Below are positions 36,038 to 44,615 of a stretch of 64,000 bases of DNA, in pieces (the first letter of the stretch is position 1; every line of letters begins with the position of its first letter). Origin of the DNA: Nonomuraea sp. PA05 (GTDB lineage Bacteria; Actinomycetota; Actinomycetes; Streptosporangiales; Streptosporangiaceae); contig NZ_VSEY01000016.1 in the NCBI RefSeq assembly GCF_008086045.1, positions 124,001 to 188,000 of the forward strand, read 5' to 3'. Below the pieces are notes generated by a model. The model was not told the DNA's origin. It did no database searches and saw only the letters and a list, made by a program, of their open reading frames with translations. The position numbers and the translations under genes were made by a program.

Positions 36038-36667
36038 TTACTCGGCGGCGGGAGCCTCGGCGGTCTCGCCCTCGGGAGCCTCGGCGGTCTCGCCCTCGGC
36101 GGCCTCCCCGGCCTCCTCCTCGACAGCCTCGGTCGGCTTGTTGATGACCTGGAGGATGACGGTCTCGGCGTCGGCGACCAGCGTGGCGCCCTGCGGGAGC
36201 TTGAGGTCGGCCGCGGTGATCACGGTGCCGATCTCCAGACCCTCGACGTCGACCTCGACGCCCGTCGGGATGTGGGTGGCCTCGGCCTCCACGGCGACGG
36301 AGACGAGCTGCTGGTCGAGCAGGCCCTCGGAGTTGACGTCGCCGACCGTGGTGACCGGGATCTCGACCGTGACCTTCTCGCCGCGCTTGACCAGGAGCAG
36401 GTCGACGTGCTCGACGAAGCCCTTGATCGGGTCGCGCTGCACGCCCTTGGGCAGGGCGAGCTCGTCGACGCCCTCACCCTTGAGGTGGATCAGCACGTTG
36501 GGGGTGCGCAGCGCGAGCAGCACCTCGTGGCCCGGCAGGGTCAGGTGCTTGGGGTCGATGCCGTGGCCGTAGAGGACGGCGGGCACCTTGTCGGAGCGGC
36601 GGATCTTGCGAGCGGCGCCCTTGCCGAACGTGGTGCGGGGCTCGGCTGCGATACGTACTTCGGACAC
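36038..36667 (-). CDS. rplY: Ribosomal protein bL25, Ctc form
   Basis: 209 residues. Binds 5S rRNA. The N-terminal L25 domain (about 5-95: RTTFGKGAARKIRRSDKVPAVLYGHG) is followed by the TL5/Ctc C-terminal beta domain and an acidic tail of about 30 residues made of repeated EGETAEAPE. The long CTC form is normal in actinobacteria. The ATG at 36667 is preceded by AGGAG. Sits between prs and pth. Confidence 0.95.
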   Translation of the reverse strand: MSEVRIAAEPRTTFGKGAARKIRRSDKVPAVLYGHGIDPKHLTLPGHEVLLALRTPNVLIHLKGEGVDELALPKGVQRDPIKGFVEHVDLLLVKRGEKVTVEIPVTTVGDVNSEGLLDQQLVSVAVEAEATHIPTGVEVDVEGLEIGTVITAADLKLPQGATLVADAETVILQVINKPTEAVEEEAGEAAEGETAEAPEGETAEAPAAE

Positions 36668-36764
36668 GACATCTCCTAGGGATGCGGTAGACGGAGGTTC
36701 GCGCGCTCACCCTCACCCGCCCTAGCGGAAGGCGTTACGAGCGCAACCCTCACAGTGTAATAGG

Positions 36765-37742
36765 TCAGGTGTCGCCCTCGAACAAACTCGTGACCGAGCC
36801 GTCCTGGAAGACCTCCGTGATGGCGCGGGCGATGAGCGGCGCGATCGACAGCACGGTGAGCTTGTCGAAGCGGGCGCCCTCCGGCAGCGGCAGCGTGTTG
36901 GTGACGATCACCTCGGAGATCCGGGAGTTCTTGAGGCGATCGACGGCGGGGTCGGAGAAGACCGCGTGGGTGGCGGCCACGATGACGTTGGTGGCGCCCT
37001 GCTCGTAGAGGGCGTCGGAGGCCTTGCAGATCGTGCCCGCGGTGTCGATCATGTCGTCGATCAGCACGCAGGTGCGGCCCCGCACCTTGCCGACGACCTC
37101 GCTGACCTTCACCGAGTTGGCCACGTCGAGGTCGCGGCGCTTGTGGATGAACGCCAGCGGCGTGCCGAGCGTGTCGGCCCAGCGCTCCGACAGCCGCACG
37201 CGGCCGGTGTCGGGCGAGACGACGGTGGTGTTCTCCAGGTCGAGCTTGTTCTTGAGGTAGCTCTCCAGGACGGGCATGGCGAACAGGTGGTCGACCGGGC
37301 CGTCGAAGAAGCCCTGGATCTGCGAGGTGTGCAGGTCGATCGACATCAGCCGGTCGGCGCCCGCGGTCTTGAACATGTCGGCGATGAGCCTGGCGGTGAT
37401 GGGCTCGCGGCCGCGGCCCTTCTTGTCCTGGCGGGCGTAGCCGTAGAACGGCATGACCACGGTGATGCGCTTGGCGGAGGCCCGCTTCAGCGCGTCGACC
37501 ATGATGAGCTGTTCCATGATCCACTTGTTGATGGGCCCGGTGTGGCTCTGGATGACGAAGGCGTCGCAGCCGCGTACGGACTCCAGGTAGCGGGCGTAGA
37601 TCTCGCCGTTGGCGAAATCGATGAGTTTGGTGGGGGTGAGGGAGACGCCGACGTGCTCGGCGACCTCCGCGGCCAGCTCCGGGTGGGCTCGCCCGGAGAA
37701 GAGCATGAGGTTCTTCTCTCCGGGCTGCTTGATGCTGGTCAC
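36765..37742 (-). CDS. prs: Ribose-phosphate diphosphokinase
   Basis: 325 residues. Makes PRPP from ribose 5-phosphate and ATP. Motifs: GEKNLMLFSGRAHPELA, YGYARQDKKGRGREP (ATP loop with Arg and Lys), DLHTSQIQGFFD and the PRPP-binding VLIDDMIDTAGTI. The start is GTG at 37742, four-base overlap with the glmU stop. A long upstream frame merely shadows glmU. One operon with glmU. Confidence 0.95.
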   Translation of the reverse strand: MTSIKQPGEKNLMLFSGRAHPELAAEVAEHVGVSLTPTKLIDFANGEIYARYLESVRGCDAFVIQSHTGPINKWIMEQLIMVDALKRASAKRITVVMPFYGYARQDKKGRGREPITARLIADMFKTAGADRLMSIDLHTSQIQGFFDGPVDHLFAMPVLESYLKNKLDLENTTVVSPDTGRVRLSERWADTLGTPLAFIHKRRDLDVANSVKVSEVVGKVRGRTCVLIDDMIDTAGTICKASDALYEQGATNVIVAATHAVFSDPAVDRLKNSRISEVIVTNTLPLPEGARFDKLTVLSIAPLIARAITEVFQDGSVTSLFEGDT

Positions 37743-39187
37743 TGCTTCTTCTCCTGCTCTTGCGCGGCCAGCGCCCGCTCGGCGTGCGCGGCCGACTTCG
37801 TGCCCGCGCGCCTGCGCAGAACCCATTTCTCGATGTTGCGCTGTCGCGCCCGTGCCACACCCATCGCGCCCGGAGGCACCTCGTCGGTGATGGTCGAGCC
37901 CGCCGCCGTGTAGGCGCCTTCGCCGACCGTCAGAGGGGCGACGAGCATGGTGTCGCAGCCCACGAAGGCGCCGTCGCGCACGGTGGTGTGGTGCTTGTTG
38001 ACCCCGTCGTAGTTGACGAAGACGGTGGATGCGCCGATGTTGACGTCCTCGCCGAGCGTGGCGTCGCCGGCGTAGGTCAGGTGCGGCACCTTGGAGCGGT
38101 CGCCGACCTTGGCGTTCTTCATCTCGACGAACGTGCCGGCCTTGGACTTGCGGCCGAGCACGGTGCCGGGCCGCAGGTAGGCGTAGGGGCCGACGCTGGC
38201 CTCCGGGCCGATCTCGGCGTGGTCGGCGACGGCGTTGCGGACCACCGCGCCCTCGCCGACGAGGGTGTCGGTCAGCGTGGTGGCGGGGCCGACCTCGGCG
38301 CCCTGCTCGATGACGGTGGCGCCGTGGAGCTGGGTGCCGGGGTGGATGACGGCGTCGGCGCCGATGCGCACGCCGACGTCGATCCAGGTGCTGGCCGGGT
38401 CGATGATCGTGACGCCGGCGCGCATGTGCCGCTCCAGCAGGCGCAGGTTGAGCACCTTGCGGGCGGCGGCGAGCTGGACGCGGTCGTTGACGCCCTCGAC
38501 CTCGACGAAGTCGCCCGCGACGCAGGCGCCGACGCGGTGGCCGTCGCGGCGCAGGATGGCCAGGACGTCGGTGAGGTACTCCTCGCCCTGGGCGTTGTCG
38601 GTGGACACGCGCTTGACGGCGTCGGCGAGGAGCAGGCCGTCGAAGGCGTAGATGCCGGAGTTCATCTCCTTGATGGCGCGCTGCCCGGGGCTGGCGTCCT
38701 TCTCCTCGACGATCTCCAGCACGGCGCCGGCCTCGTCGCGGATGATCCGCCCGTAACCGGTCGGGTCGGGCACCTCGGCCGTCAGCACGGTGACCGCGTT
38801 GCCCTCGGTGGCGTGCCGTTCGAGCAGGTCGGTCAGGGTCTGGGTGCGCAGGAGCGGCACGTCGCCGTAGGTGACGAGGACGGTGCCGGAGATCGTGCCG
38901 ACCTCTTCGAGCACGGTGCGCACGGCGTGGCCGGTGCCGCGCTGCTCGCGCTGCACGACGGCGCGCGCGTCGGGGCTGGTGGCGGCCAGATGCCCGCCGA
39001 CCCGCTCCAGGGCGTGGCCGATGACGACGATGAGCTGCTCGGGATCGAGATCGCGGGCGGCGGCGAGCATGTGGTCGACCAGCGCGCGGCCGCACACCTC
39101 ATGCAGGACTTTCGGGGTCTGGCTCTTCATCCGGGTGCCCTCGCCGGCGGCGAGGACGATCACGGCTGCCGGGCGCGGCACACTCAC
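37739..39187 (-). CDS. glmU: Bifunctional GlmU uridylyl/acetyltransferase
   Basis: 482 residues. Makes UDP-N-acetylglucosamine, a wall precursor. The N-terminal uridylyltransferase has IVLAAGEGTRMKSQTPKVLH and VTYGDVPLLR; the C-terminal left-handed beta helix has hexapeptide repeats and ends near GVARARQRNI. The active His/Lys region HLTYAGDATLGEDVNIGA is present. The basic tail after 455 is low-complexity. Gene order glmU-prs-rplY-pth is conserved. Confidence 0.96.
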   Translation of the reverse strand: MSVPRPAAVIVLAAGEGTRMKSQTPKVLHEVCGRALVDHMLAAARDLDPEQLIVVIGHALERVGGHLAATSPDARAVVQREQRGTGHAVRTVLEEVGTISGTVLVTYGDVPLLRTQTLTDLLERHATEGNAVTVLTAEVPDPTGYGRIIRDEAGAVLEIVEEKDASPGQRAIKEMNSGIYAFDGLLLADAVKRVSTDNAQGEEYLTDVLAILRRDGHRVGACVAGDFVEVEGVNDRVQLAAARKVLNLRLLERHMRAGVTIIDPASTWIDVGVRIGADAVIHPGTQLHGATVIEQGAEVGPATTLTDTLVGEGAVVRNAVADHAEIGPEASVGPYAYLRPGTVLGRKSKAGTFVEMKNAKVGDRSKVPHLTYAGDATLGEDVNIGASTVFVNYDGVNKHHTTVRDGAFVGCDTMLVAPLTVGEGAYTAAGSTITDEVPPGAMGVARARQRNIEKWVLRRRAGTKSAAHAERALAAQEQEKKQ

Positions 39188-39335
39188 GGGCTGAGGCTCC
39201 CTGTGACTGGACGGATCGGGCTTCGGTTCGTCAACTACTCAGGGTCTTCGGTACGTCAACCGCACCGCTACCCTCCCGACACCGTGAGGATACCTGGCCT
39301 CCCCCGGAACATTCTCTGGGGGCGGTGCTTCATGG

Positions 39336-39407
39336 CTCCCGGAAGAGGACTCGAACCCCTACAAAGTGGACCAAAACCACTTGTCCTGCCGATTAGACGA
39401 TCCGGGA
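39336..39407 (-). tRNA. tRNA-Gln (UUG)
   Basis: Acceptor TCCCGGA (39401-39407) pairs with TCCGGGA (39337-39343), G discriminator at 39336. The anticodon stem AGTGG/CCACT encloses TTTTGGT, giving anticodon TTG, codon CAA. The T arm is AGGGG-TTCGAGT-CCTCT with a slight mismatch. CCA is encoded at 39333-39335. Lies upstream of glmU, as in other actinobacteria. Confidence 0.95.
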
Positions 39408-39606
39408 CAGATCGGACAGGTGATGTCCGACACCTCTCCTACGATACCGACCCCGCACAGGCACGCGCGCCCGTATTACCCCTCCCGCACGCACCGCGCG
39501 TCGCACGCGTAACAGACCACCCGAAAAGTCGCAAGACACGAAACCCACTCACCTTGGCCCGCCTCGCGTCACCTTCTCCACATTCCACCCTTAGGTCTTC
39601 CTTACT

Positions 39607-39633
39607 TACGCTGGCGTAGGTTACGGTTGCGTA
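39607..39633. promoter_or_regulatory. Repeated palindromic operator before the desaturase
   Basis: Two 12-base palindromes, TACGCTGGCGTA (39607-39618) and TACGGTTGCGTA (39622-39633), lie in tandem 15 bases apart, 42 bases before the desaturase ATG. The spacing puts them near one and a half helix turns, suiting binding of two TetR dimers. The adjacent TetR gene is the natural candidate. Confidence 0.65.
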
Positions 39634-39674
39634 GCCCGGACATTCAATCGCATACCTGTCGTTGGAGGTCGCCC

Positions 39675-40613
39675 ATGACCGTTCTCACCGAGCGCTCCAC
39701 CCCTGCCCCTAAGCCCGACTTCGAAGCCGAACCGAAAGCGAAATCCGAACTCATCACCTTCGGCCTGGTCGTCGGGCTGCCGCTGGTCGCGATCGCGGCC
39801 GCGGTGCCGTTCGCGTGGGGTTGGGGGCTCGGCTGGACGGACATCGCCATCGCCTTCGTCTTCTACGTGGTCTCCGGCCTGGGCGTCACCGTCGGCCTGC
39901 ACCGCTACTTCACGCACGGCTCGTTCAAGGCCAAGCGTCCGCTGAAGATCGCGATGGGCATCGCGGGCAGCCTCTCCCTGGAGATGTCCGTGCTCGACTG
40001 GGTGGCCACCCACCGCAAGCACCACAAGTTCTCCGACAAGGAGGGCGACCCGCACTCGCCGTGGCGCTTCGGCCCTGGCTTCAAGAACATGGCCAAGGGC
40101 CTGCTCTACGCGCACATGGGCTGGCTGTTCGAGAGCGAGCGCACCAACAGGGAGAAGTACGCCCCTGACCTGTGCAAGGACCAGGACGTGCTCAAGCTGC
40201 ACAAGTGGTTCGGCGCGATCGCGCTCACCTCGATCCTGCTGCCCGGCGTGCTGGGCCTGCTGTTCACCTGGTCCTGGCAGGGCGGCCTGACCGCGCTGTT
40301 CTGGGGCTCGCTGGTGCGCATCGGCCTGCTGCACCACGTGACCTGGTCGATCAACTCGATCTGCCACGTGTTCGGCGAGGAGGACTTCCAGGTCCGCGAC
40401 AAGTCCCGCAACGTGTGGTGGCTGGCCATCCCGTCCTTCGGCGAGTCGTGGCACAACCTGCACCACTCCGACCCCACCTGCGCCAGGCACGGCGCGCTCA
40501 AGGGCCAGATCGACCTGAGCGCCGGCCTGATCAGGATCTTCGAGAAGCTGGGCTGGGTGTACGACGTGCGCTGGCCGACGCCGGAGCGGCTGGCGGCCAA
40601 GCGCATTGCCTAG
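39675..40613 (+). CDS. Membrane fatty-acid desaturase (delta-9 type)
   Basis: 312 residues. Introduces a double bond into acyl chains; a di-iron membrane enzyme. Three histidine boxes: HRYFTH, HRKHHKF and HNLHHSDP. About four hydrophobic helices. ATG at 39675 with GGAGG nine bases ahead. Followed closely by a TetR regulator in the same direction, the arrangement seen for regulated acyl-CoA desaturases; electron donor is not encoded nearby. Confidence 0.92.
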   Translation: MTVLTERSTPAPKPDFEAEPKAKSELITFGLVVGLPLVAIAAAVPFAWGWGLGWTDIAIAFVFYVVSGLGVTVGLHRYFTHGSFKAKRPLKIAMGIAGSLSLEMSVLDWVATHRKHHKFSDKEGDPHSPWRFGPGFKNMAKGLLYAHMGWLFESERTNREKYAPDLCKDQDVLKLHKWFGAIALTSILLPGVLGLLFTWSWQGGLTALFWGSLVRIGLLHHVTWSINSICHVFGEEDFQVRDKSRNVWWLAIPSFGESWHNLHHSDPTCARHGALKGQIDLSAGLIRIFEKLGWVYDVRWPTPERLAAKRIA

Positions 40614-40668
40614 CGCATCACCCAGCGCGGCGCCCGGCGCCTTTCAGCCGGTGAGCGGTCGTGGAAGC

Positions 40669-41595
40669 ATGGCGGTCATTATGGAAACCGTGACCGAACC
40701 CCGATCTCGCAGGCGCATGTCCGGTAGCGAGCGAAGAGAGCAGCTGATCCAGATCAGCCGCACCCTCTTCGCGGAGAAGGGGTTCGACGGGACCTCTATC
40801 GAGGAGATCGCAGCTACCGCGCAGGTGTCGAAGCCCGTGGTGTACGAGCACTTCGGCGGCAAGGAGGGCGTCTACGCGGTCGTCGTGGACCGCGAGATGC
40901 AGAAGCTGCTCGGCATGATCACCGAGGCCCTCGCCGCCTCCCATTCCCTGGTCAAGCTGGAGCGGGCCGCGCTGGCCCTGCTCCGCTACATCGAGGAGAG
41001 CAGCGAGGGCTTCCGCATCCTGGTGCGCGACTCCCACGCCGCGTCCGGCACCGGCACGTTCGCCAGCCTGATCAGCGAGATCGCGAGTCAGGTGGAGGAC
41101 GTGCTGGCCGACGAGTTCGCGGCCCGCGGCTACGACCCCAAGCTGGCCCCGATGTACGCCCAGATGCTGGTCGGCATGGTCGCCCTGACCGGCCAGTGGT
41201 GGCTGGACGTGCGCAAGCCGGGCCGCGAGGAGGTCGCCGCCCACCTGGTCAACCTGGCCTGGAACGGCCTGACCGGGCTCAACCCGAACCCGAGGATCAC
41301 GGCCACCAGCCGGGCCCAGACGGCCGCGGCCAAGCCGCCGCAGCCGCGCGGCACCAGCGAGAAGGAGCTGCGCGAGCTGGAGAAGGCCCGCGACAAGGAG
41401 CTCAAGGAGGCGGAGAAGGTCCGCCAGCGGGAGCTCAAGGAGGCCGAGAAGGCGCGCGTACGGGAGCTGAAGGAGCGCGAGCGGCTGCTGAAGGAGGCGG
41501 AGAAGGCCCGCGAGCGCGAGGAGAAGATCCGCCAGCGGGAGGCGAGGCTGGCCGAGCGGGCCGCCCGTCTCGAACAGGTAGATCATCCGGAGTGA
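40669..41595 (+). CDS. TetR regulator with long charged C-terminal helix
   Basis: About 308 residues. The N-terminal helix-turn-helix (IEEIAATAQVSKPVVYEHF) is a normal TetR DNA-binding domain, followed by an all-helical ligand domain to about residue 210 (WWLDVRKPGREEVAAHLVNL). The rest, roughly 220-305, consists almost only of Glu, Lys, Arg, Ala and Leu (ELKEAEKVRQRELKEAEK), giving a stable single helix or coiled coil. TetR proteins normally end near 200-220. Start at ATG 40669 or 40681. Likely controls the desaturase through the repeated operator. Confidence 0.85.
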   Translation: MAVIMETVTEPRSRRRMSGSERREQLIQISRTLFAEKGFDGTSIEEIAATAQVSKPVVYEHFGGKEGVYAVVVDREMQKLLGMITEALAASHSLVKLERAALALLRYIEESSEGFRILVRDSHAASGTGTFASLISEIASQVEDVLADEFAARGYDPKLAPMYAQMLVGMVALTGQWWLDVRKPGREEVAAHLVNLAWNGLTGLNPNPRITATSRAQTAAAKPPQPRGTSEKELRELEKARDKELKEAEKVRQRELKEAEKARVRELKERERLLKEAEKAREREEKIRQREARLAERAARLEQVDHPE

Positions 41596-41673
41596 CCCTT
41601 GTCCGGAACGGGCACTTGGAGTGACGATTAGGTTGAGCTGGGCTGACCATTACGGGTGAGCCGTTGCGGCAAC

Positions 41674-41695
41674 GTTAACGTTCTGTTCAACCAAA
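41674..41695 (+). promoter_or_regulatory. Possible PHO box before ppk
   Basis: Two adjacent 11-base units, GTTAACGTTCT and GTTCAACCAAA, approximate the PhoP direct-repeat unit GTTCACC. They lie 18-40 bases ahead of the ppk ATG. Streptomyces ppk is known to be PhoP-controlled. The match is imperfect (5 and 6 of 7 core bases). Confidence 0.4.
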
Positions 41696-41713
41696 CGGGG
41701 CAATATACGCCAT

Positions 41714-43774
41714 ATGTCCGCGGAACCGTTCGAGCCAGCCAATGACCTGCCCCTGCCACAGGAGCGCTTTCTCAACCGCGAGGAGAGCTGGCTCCAGTTC
41801 AACCTACGCGTGCTCGAACTGGCCGAGGATCCCTCGCTGCCGCTCCTCGAACGGGTGCGCTTCCTGGCCATCTTCGCCAGCAACCTCGACGAGTTCTTCC
41901 GCGTCAGGGTCGCCGGGCTCAAGCGCCGGATGGCCACCGGCCTGCTCCTGCGCACCAAGAGCGGGCTCAAGCCGCGCGAGGAGCTGATCCGGATCGCCGG
42001 GATCGCCGACGAGCTGGCCCGGCGGCACGCCGCGGTCTTCCACCGGCAGATCTGCCCGCAGCTCGCCACCAACGGCATCGAGATCGTCCGCTGGGACGAC
42101 CTGGGCCGCGAGGAGCGCACGGAGCTGCGCAAGCTGTTCAGGGAGCGGATAAGGCCCGTCCTGACGCCGCTGGCGGTGGACCCCGCCCACCCGTTCCCGT
42201 ACATCTCGGGGCTCAGCCTCAACCTGGCGGTGCTGGTGCGCAACCCGGCGACCGACCACACGGTGTTCGCCAGGGTCAAGGTGCCCTCGCAGCTCCCCAG
42301 GTTCGTGCAGGCGTCCAAGGACCGCTTCGTCCCCCTTGAGGATGTCATCGCCGCCCACCTGGGGCAGCTCTTCAAGGGCATGGAGATCCTCCAGCACCAC
42401 GTCTTCCGCGTCACCAGGAACGAGGATCTCGACGTCGACGAGGACGTCACGGAGAACCTCATGCAAGCACTGGAGAAGGAGCTGCTCAAGCGGCGATTCG
42501 GGCCGCCCGTGCGGCTGGAGGTCGAGGAGACGATCACGCCCGAGGTGCTGGCGCCGCTGGTGGAGGAGCTGGAGCTGGCGCCGCACGAGATCTACCGGCT
42601 GCCCGGGCCGCTCGACCTGACGGGCCTGCACGCCATCGCCGACCTCGACAGGGGCGAGCTGAGCTACCGGCCGTTCGTGCCCGCCGAGGTGATCAACGCC
42701 GAGGACGACGTCTTCTCCACGCTGCGCGAGCGCGACATCCTCCTGCACCACCCGTACGACTCGTTCGCCACCAGCGTGCAGCGCTTCATCGAGGTCGCCG
42801 CGAACGACCCCCGCGTGCTGGCGATCAAGCAGACCCTCTACCGCACCAGCGGCGACTCCCCCATCGTGGACGCGCTCATCGACGCGGCCGAGGCGGGCAA
42901 GCAGGTCGTGGTGGTCGTGGAGATCAAGGCCCGCTTCGACGAGCACGCCAACATCTCCTGGGCCCGCAAGCTGGAGCGGGCCGGCTGCCACGTCGTCTAC
43001 GGCGTGGTCGGGCTGAAGACCCACTGCAAGCTCGCCCTCGTCGTACGCCAGGAGCCCTCCGGCGAGCTGCGCCGCTACTGCCACATCGGCACCGGCAACT
43101 ACAACCCCAAGACCGCCCGCCAGTACGAGGACTTCGGCCTGCTCACGGCCGACCCGCTGGTCGGCGAGGACGTGACGGACCTGTTCATCCACCTGACCGG
43201 CTACTCCCACCACTCGGCCTACCGGCGGCTGCTGGTCGCCCCGCACTCGATGCGCAGCGGCCTGGTGGCCAGGATCGAGCGGGAGATCGCCCACCAGCAG
43301 GCCGGGCGGCCCGCGCGGATCAGGATCAAGACCAACTCCCTGGTGGACGAGCCGATCATCGACGCGCTCTATCGGGCGTCCAGGGCGGGCGTCCCCGTCG
43401 ACCTGTGGGTGCGCGGGATCTGCATCCTGCGCCCCGGCATTCCCGACCTGTCGGAGAACATCCGGGTGCGTTCGGTTCTCGGGCGGTTCCTGGAGCACTC
43501 CAGGGTGTACGAGTTCGGCCTCGGCCGGCGGCCCGAGGTGTGGATCGGCAGCGCCGACCTGATGCGCAGGAACCTGGACCGTCGCGTCGAAGCCCTGGTC
43601 AAGGTGACGTCCCAGCAGCACAAGGCCTACCTGATCGAGCTGATGGACCAGGCCATGGCCGACACCACGACCACGTGGTGGCTCAACTCCGACGGCACGT
43701 GGGTGCGTCACCAGGGTGAAGATATGCAGAGCCGTCTCATCGGTACGCGTCGATGGAGGACCGTTGATGACTGA
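41714..43774 (+). CDS. ppk: Polyphosphate kinase 1
   Basis: 686 residues. Builds polyphosphate from ATP reversibly. Domains: N (LNREESWLQFNLRVLELAED), head, and two PLD-like catalytic domains with VLAIKQTLYRTSGDSPIVDAL, RRYCHIGTGNYNPKTA (phosphorylated His) and RIKTNSLVDEPIIDALYRAS. Length normal. The ATG at 41714 follows an AT-rich promoter. Overlaps the Nudix/phosphatase gene by eight bases. Confidence 0.95.
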   Translation: MSAEPFEPANDLPLPQERFLNREESWLQFNLRVLELAEDPSLPLLERVRFLAIFASNLDEFFRVRVAGLKRRMATGLLLRTKSGLKPREELIRIAGIADELARRHAAVFHRQICPQLATNGIEIVRWDDLGREERTELRKLFRERIRPVLTPLAVDPAHPFPYISGLSLNLAVLVRNPATDHTVFARVKVPSQLPRFVQASKDRFVPLEDVIAAHLGQLFKGMEILQHHVFRVTRNEDLDVDEDVTENLMQALEKELLKRRFGPPVRLEVEETITPEVLAPLVEELELAPHEIYRLPGPLDLTGLHAIADLDRGELSYRPFVPAEVINAEDDVFSTLRERDILLHHPYDSFATSVQRFIEVAANDPRVLAIKQTLYRTSGDSPIVDALIDAAEAGKQVVVVVEIKARFDEHANISWARKLERAGCHVVYGVVGLKTHCKLALVVRQEPSGELRRYCHIGTGNYNPKTARQYEDFGLLTADPLVGEDVTDLFIHLTGYSHHSAYRRLLVAPHSMRSGLVARIEREIAHQQAGRPARIRIKTNSLVDEPIIDALYRASRAGVPVDLWVRGICILRPGIPDLSENIRVRSVLGRFLEHSRVYEFGLGRRPEVWIGSADLMRRNLDRRVEALVKVTSQQHKAYLIELMDQAMADTTTTWWLNSDGTWVRHQGEDMQSRLIGTRRWRTVDD

Positions 43775-44609
43775 CCTGCTCCGCGCCGCCGGAGCCGTGG
43801 TCTGGAGGGGCGAGGAGAGCAGCCCGGAGGTGGCCGTCATCCACCGCCCGCACTACGACGACTGGACCTTCCCCAAGGGCAAGCTGAAGTCCGGCGAACA
43901 CGTGATCGCCGCCGGGCTGCGCGAGGTGCGCGAGGAGACCGGCCTGACCGTGCTGCTCGGCCGCGCGCTGCCGCCCGTGCACTACCTCAGCGCCGGCCAG
44001 CTCAAGCGGGTCGACTACTGGGTGGCTCGGGCCGCCGGGGACGACGGCTTCGAGCCCGGCGAGGAGGTGGACGAGCTGCGCTGGCTGCCCGTGGCGCAGG
44101 CCAGGCGGCTGCTGACGTACGAGTGGGACGCCGGGCTGCTGCGGGCGCTCGGCGCGGCGCCGCTCGACACGGTGCCGCTGGTGCTGGTCCGGCACGGCTC
44201 GGCCGGCTCCAGGAGCGAGTGGGAGGGCGACGACGCCGCGCGCCCCCTCGACACCGACGGGGTGTCGCAGGCGCAGACGCTGGCCACCGCGTTGCCCGCC
44301 TACCGGCCCGAGTCGCTGATCAGCTCGCCCAGCGCCCGCTGCGTGCAGACGCTGGAGCCGTACGCGGCGCTGACGGGGGCGGAGATCAAGACCGAGCCGC
44401 TGCTCAGCGAGGAGAGCCAGGACCCGCAGAAGACCCCCGCCCTGGTCGGGAAGTTGCCGGGGCCCGCCGCCGTGTGCAGCCACGGCAAGGTGCTGCCCGG
44501 CCTGATCGAGGCCCTCAGCGGCAAGGACGTGCACCTGCGCAAGGGCTCGTTCGGGGTGCTGCACCAGGCCGGCGGGCAGGTCGTCAGCGTGGAGCGCTAT
44601 CCGACCTGA
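43767..44609 (+). CDS. Nudix hydrolase fused to histidine phosphatase
   Basis: 280 residues. The N-terminal Nudix domain has GEHVIAAGLREVREETGL, matching the Nudix box; the C-terminal domain begins LVLVRHGSAG with the catalytic RHG and has CSHGKVLPGL as second His. This is the MutT1 layout of mycobacteria, which cleans oxidised or dinucleoside polyphosphates. Translationally coupled to ppk; may also act on diphosphoinositol-like or polyphosphate-type substrates (inference). Confidence 0.9.
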   Translation: MTDLLRAAGAVVWRGEESSPEVAVIHRPHYDDWTFPKGKLKSGEHVIAAGLREVREETGLTVLLGRALPPVHYLSAGQLKRVDYWVARAAGDDGFEPGEEVDELRWLPVAQARRLLTYEWDAGLLRALGAAPLDTVPLVLVRHGSAGSRSEWEGDDAARPLDTDGVSQAQTLATALPAYRPESLISSPSARCVQTLEPYAALTGAEIKTEPLLSEESQDPQKTPALVGKLPGPAAVCSHGKVLPGLIEALSGKDVHLRKGSFGVLHQAGGQVVSVERYPT

Positions 44610-44615
44610 GCATGC

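Noticed and set aside
36765..39095. 776-residue fusion with PRPP synthase
   Set aside because: The upstream part shadows glmU; prs starts at GTG 37742.
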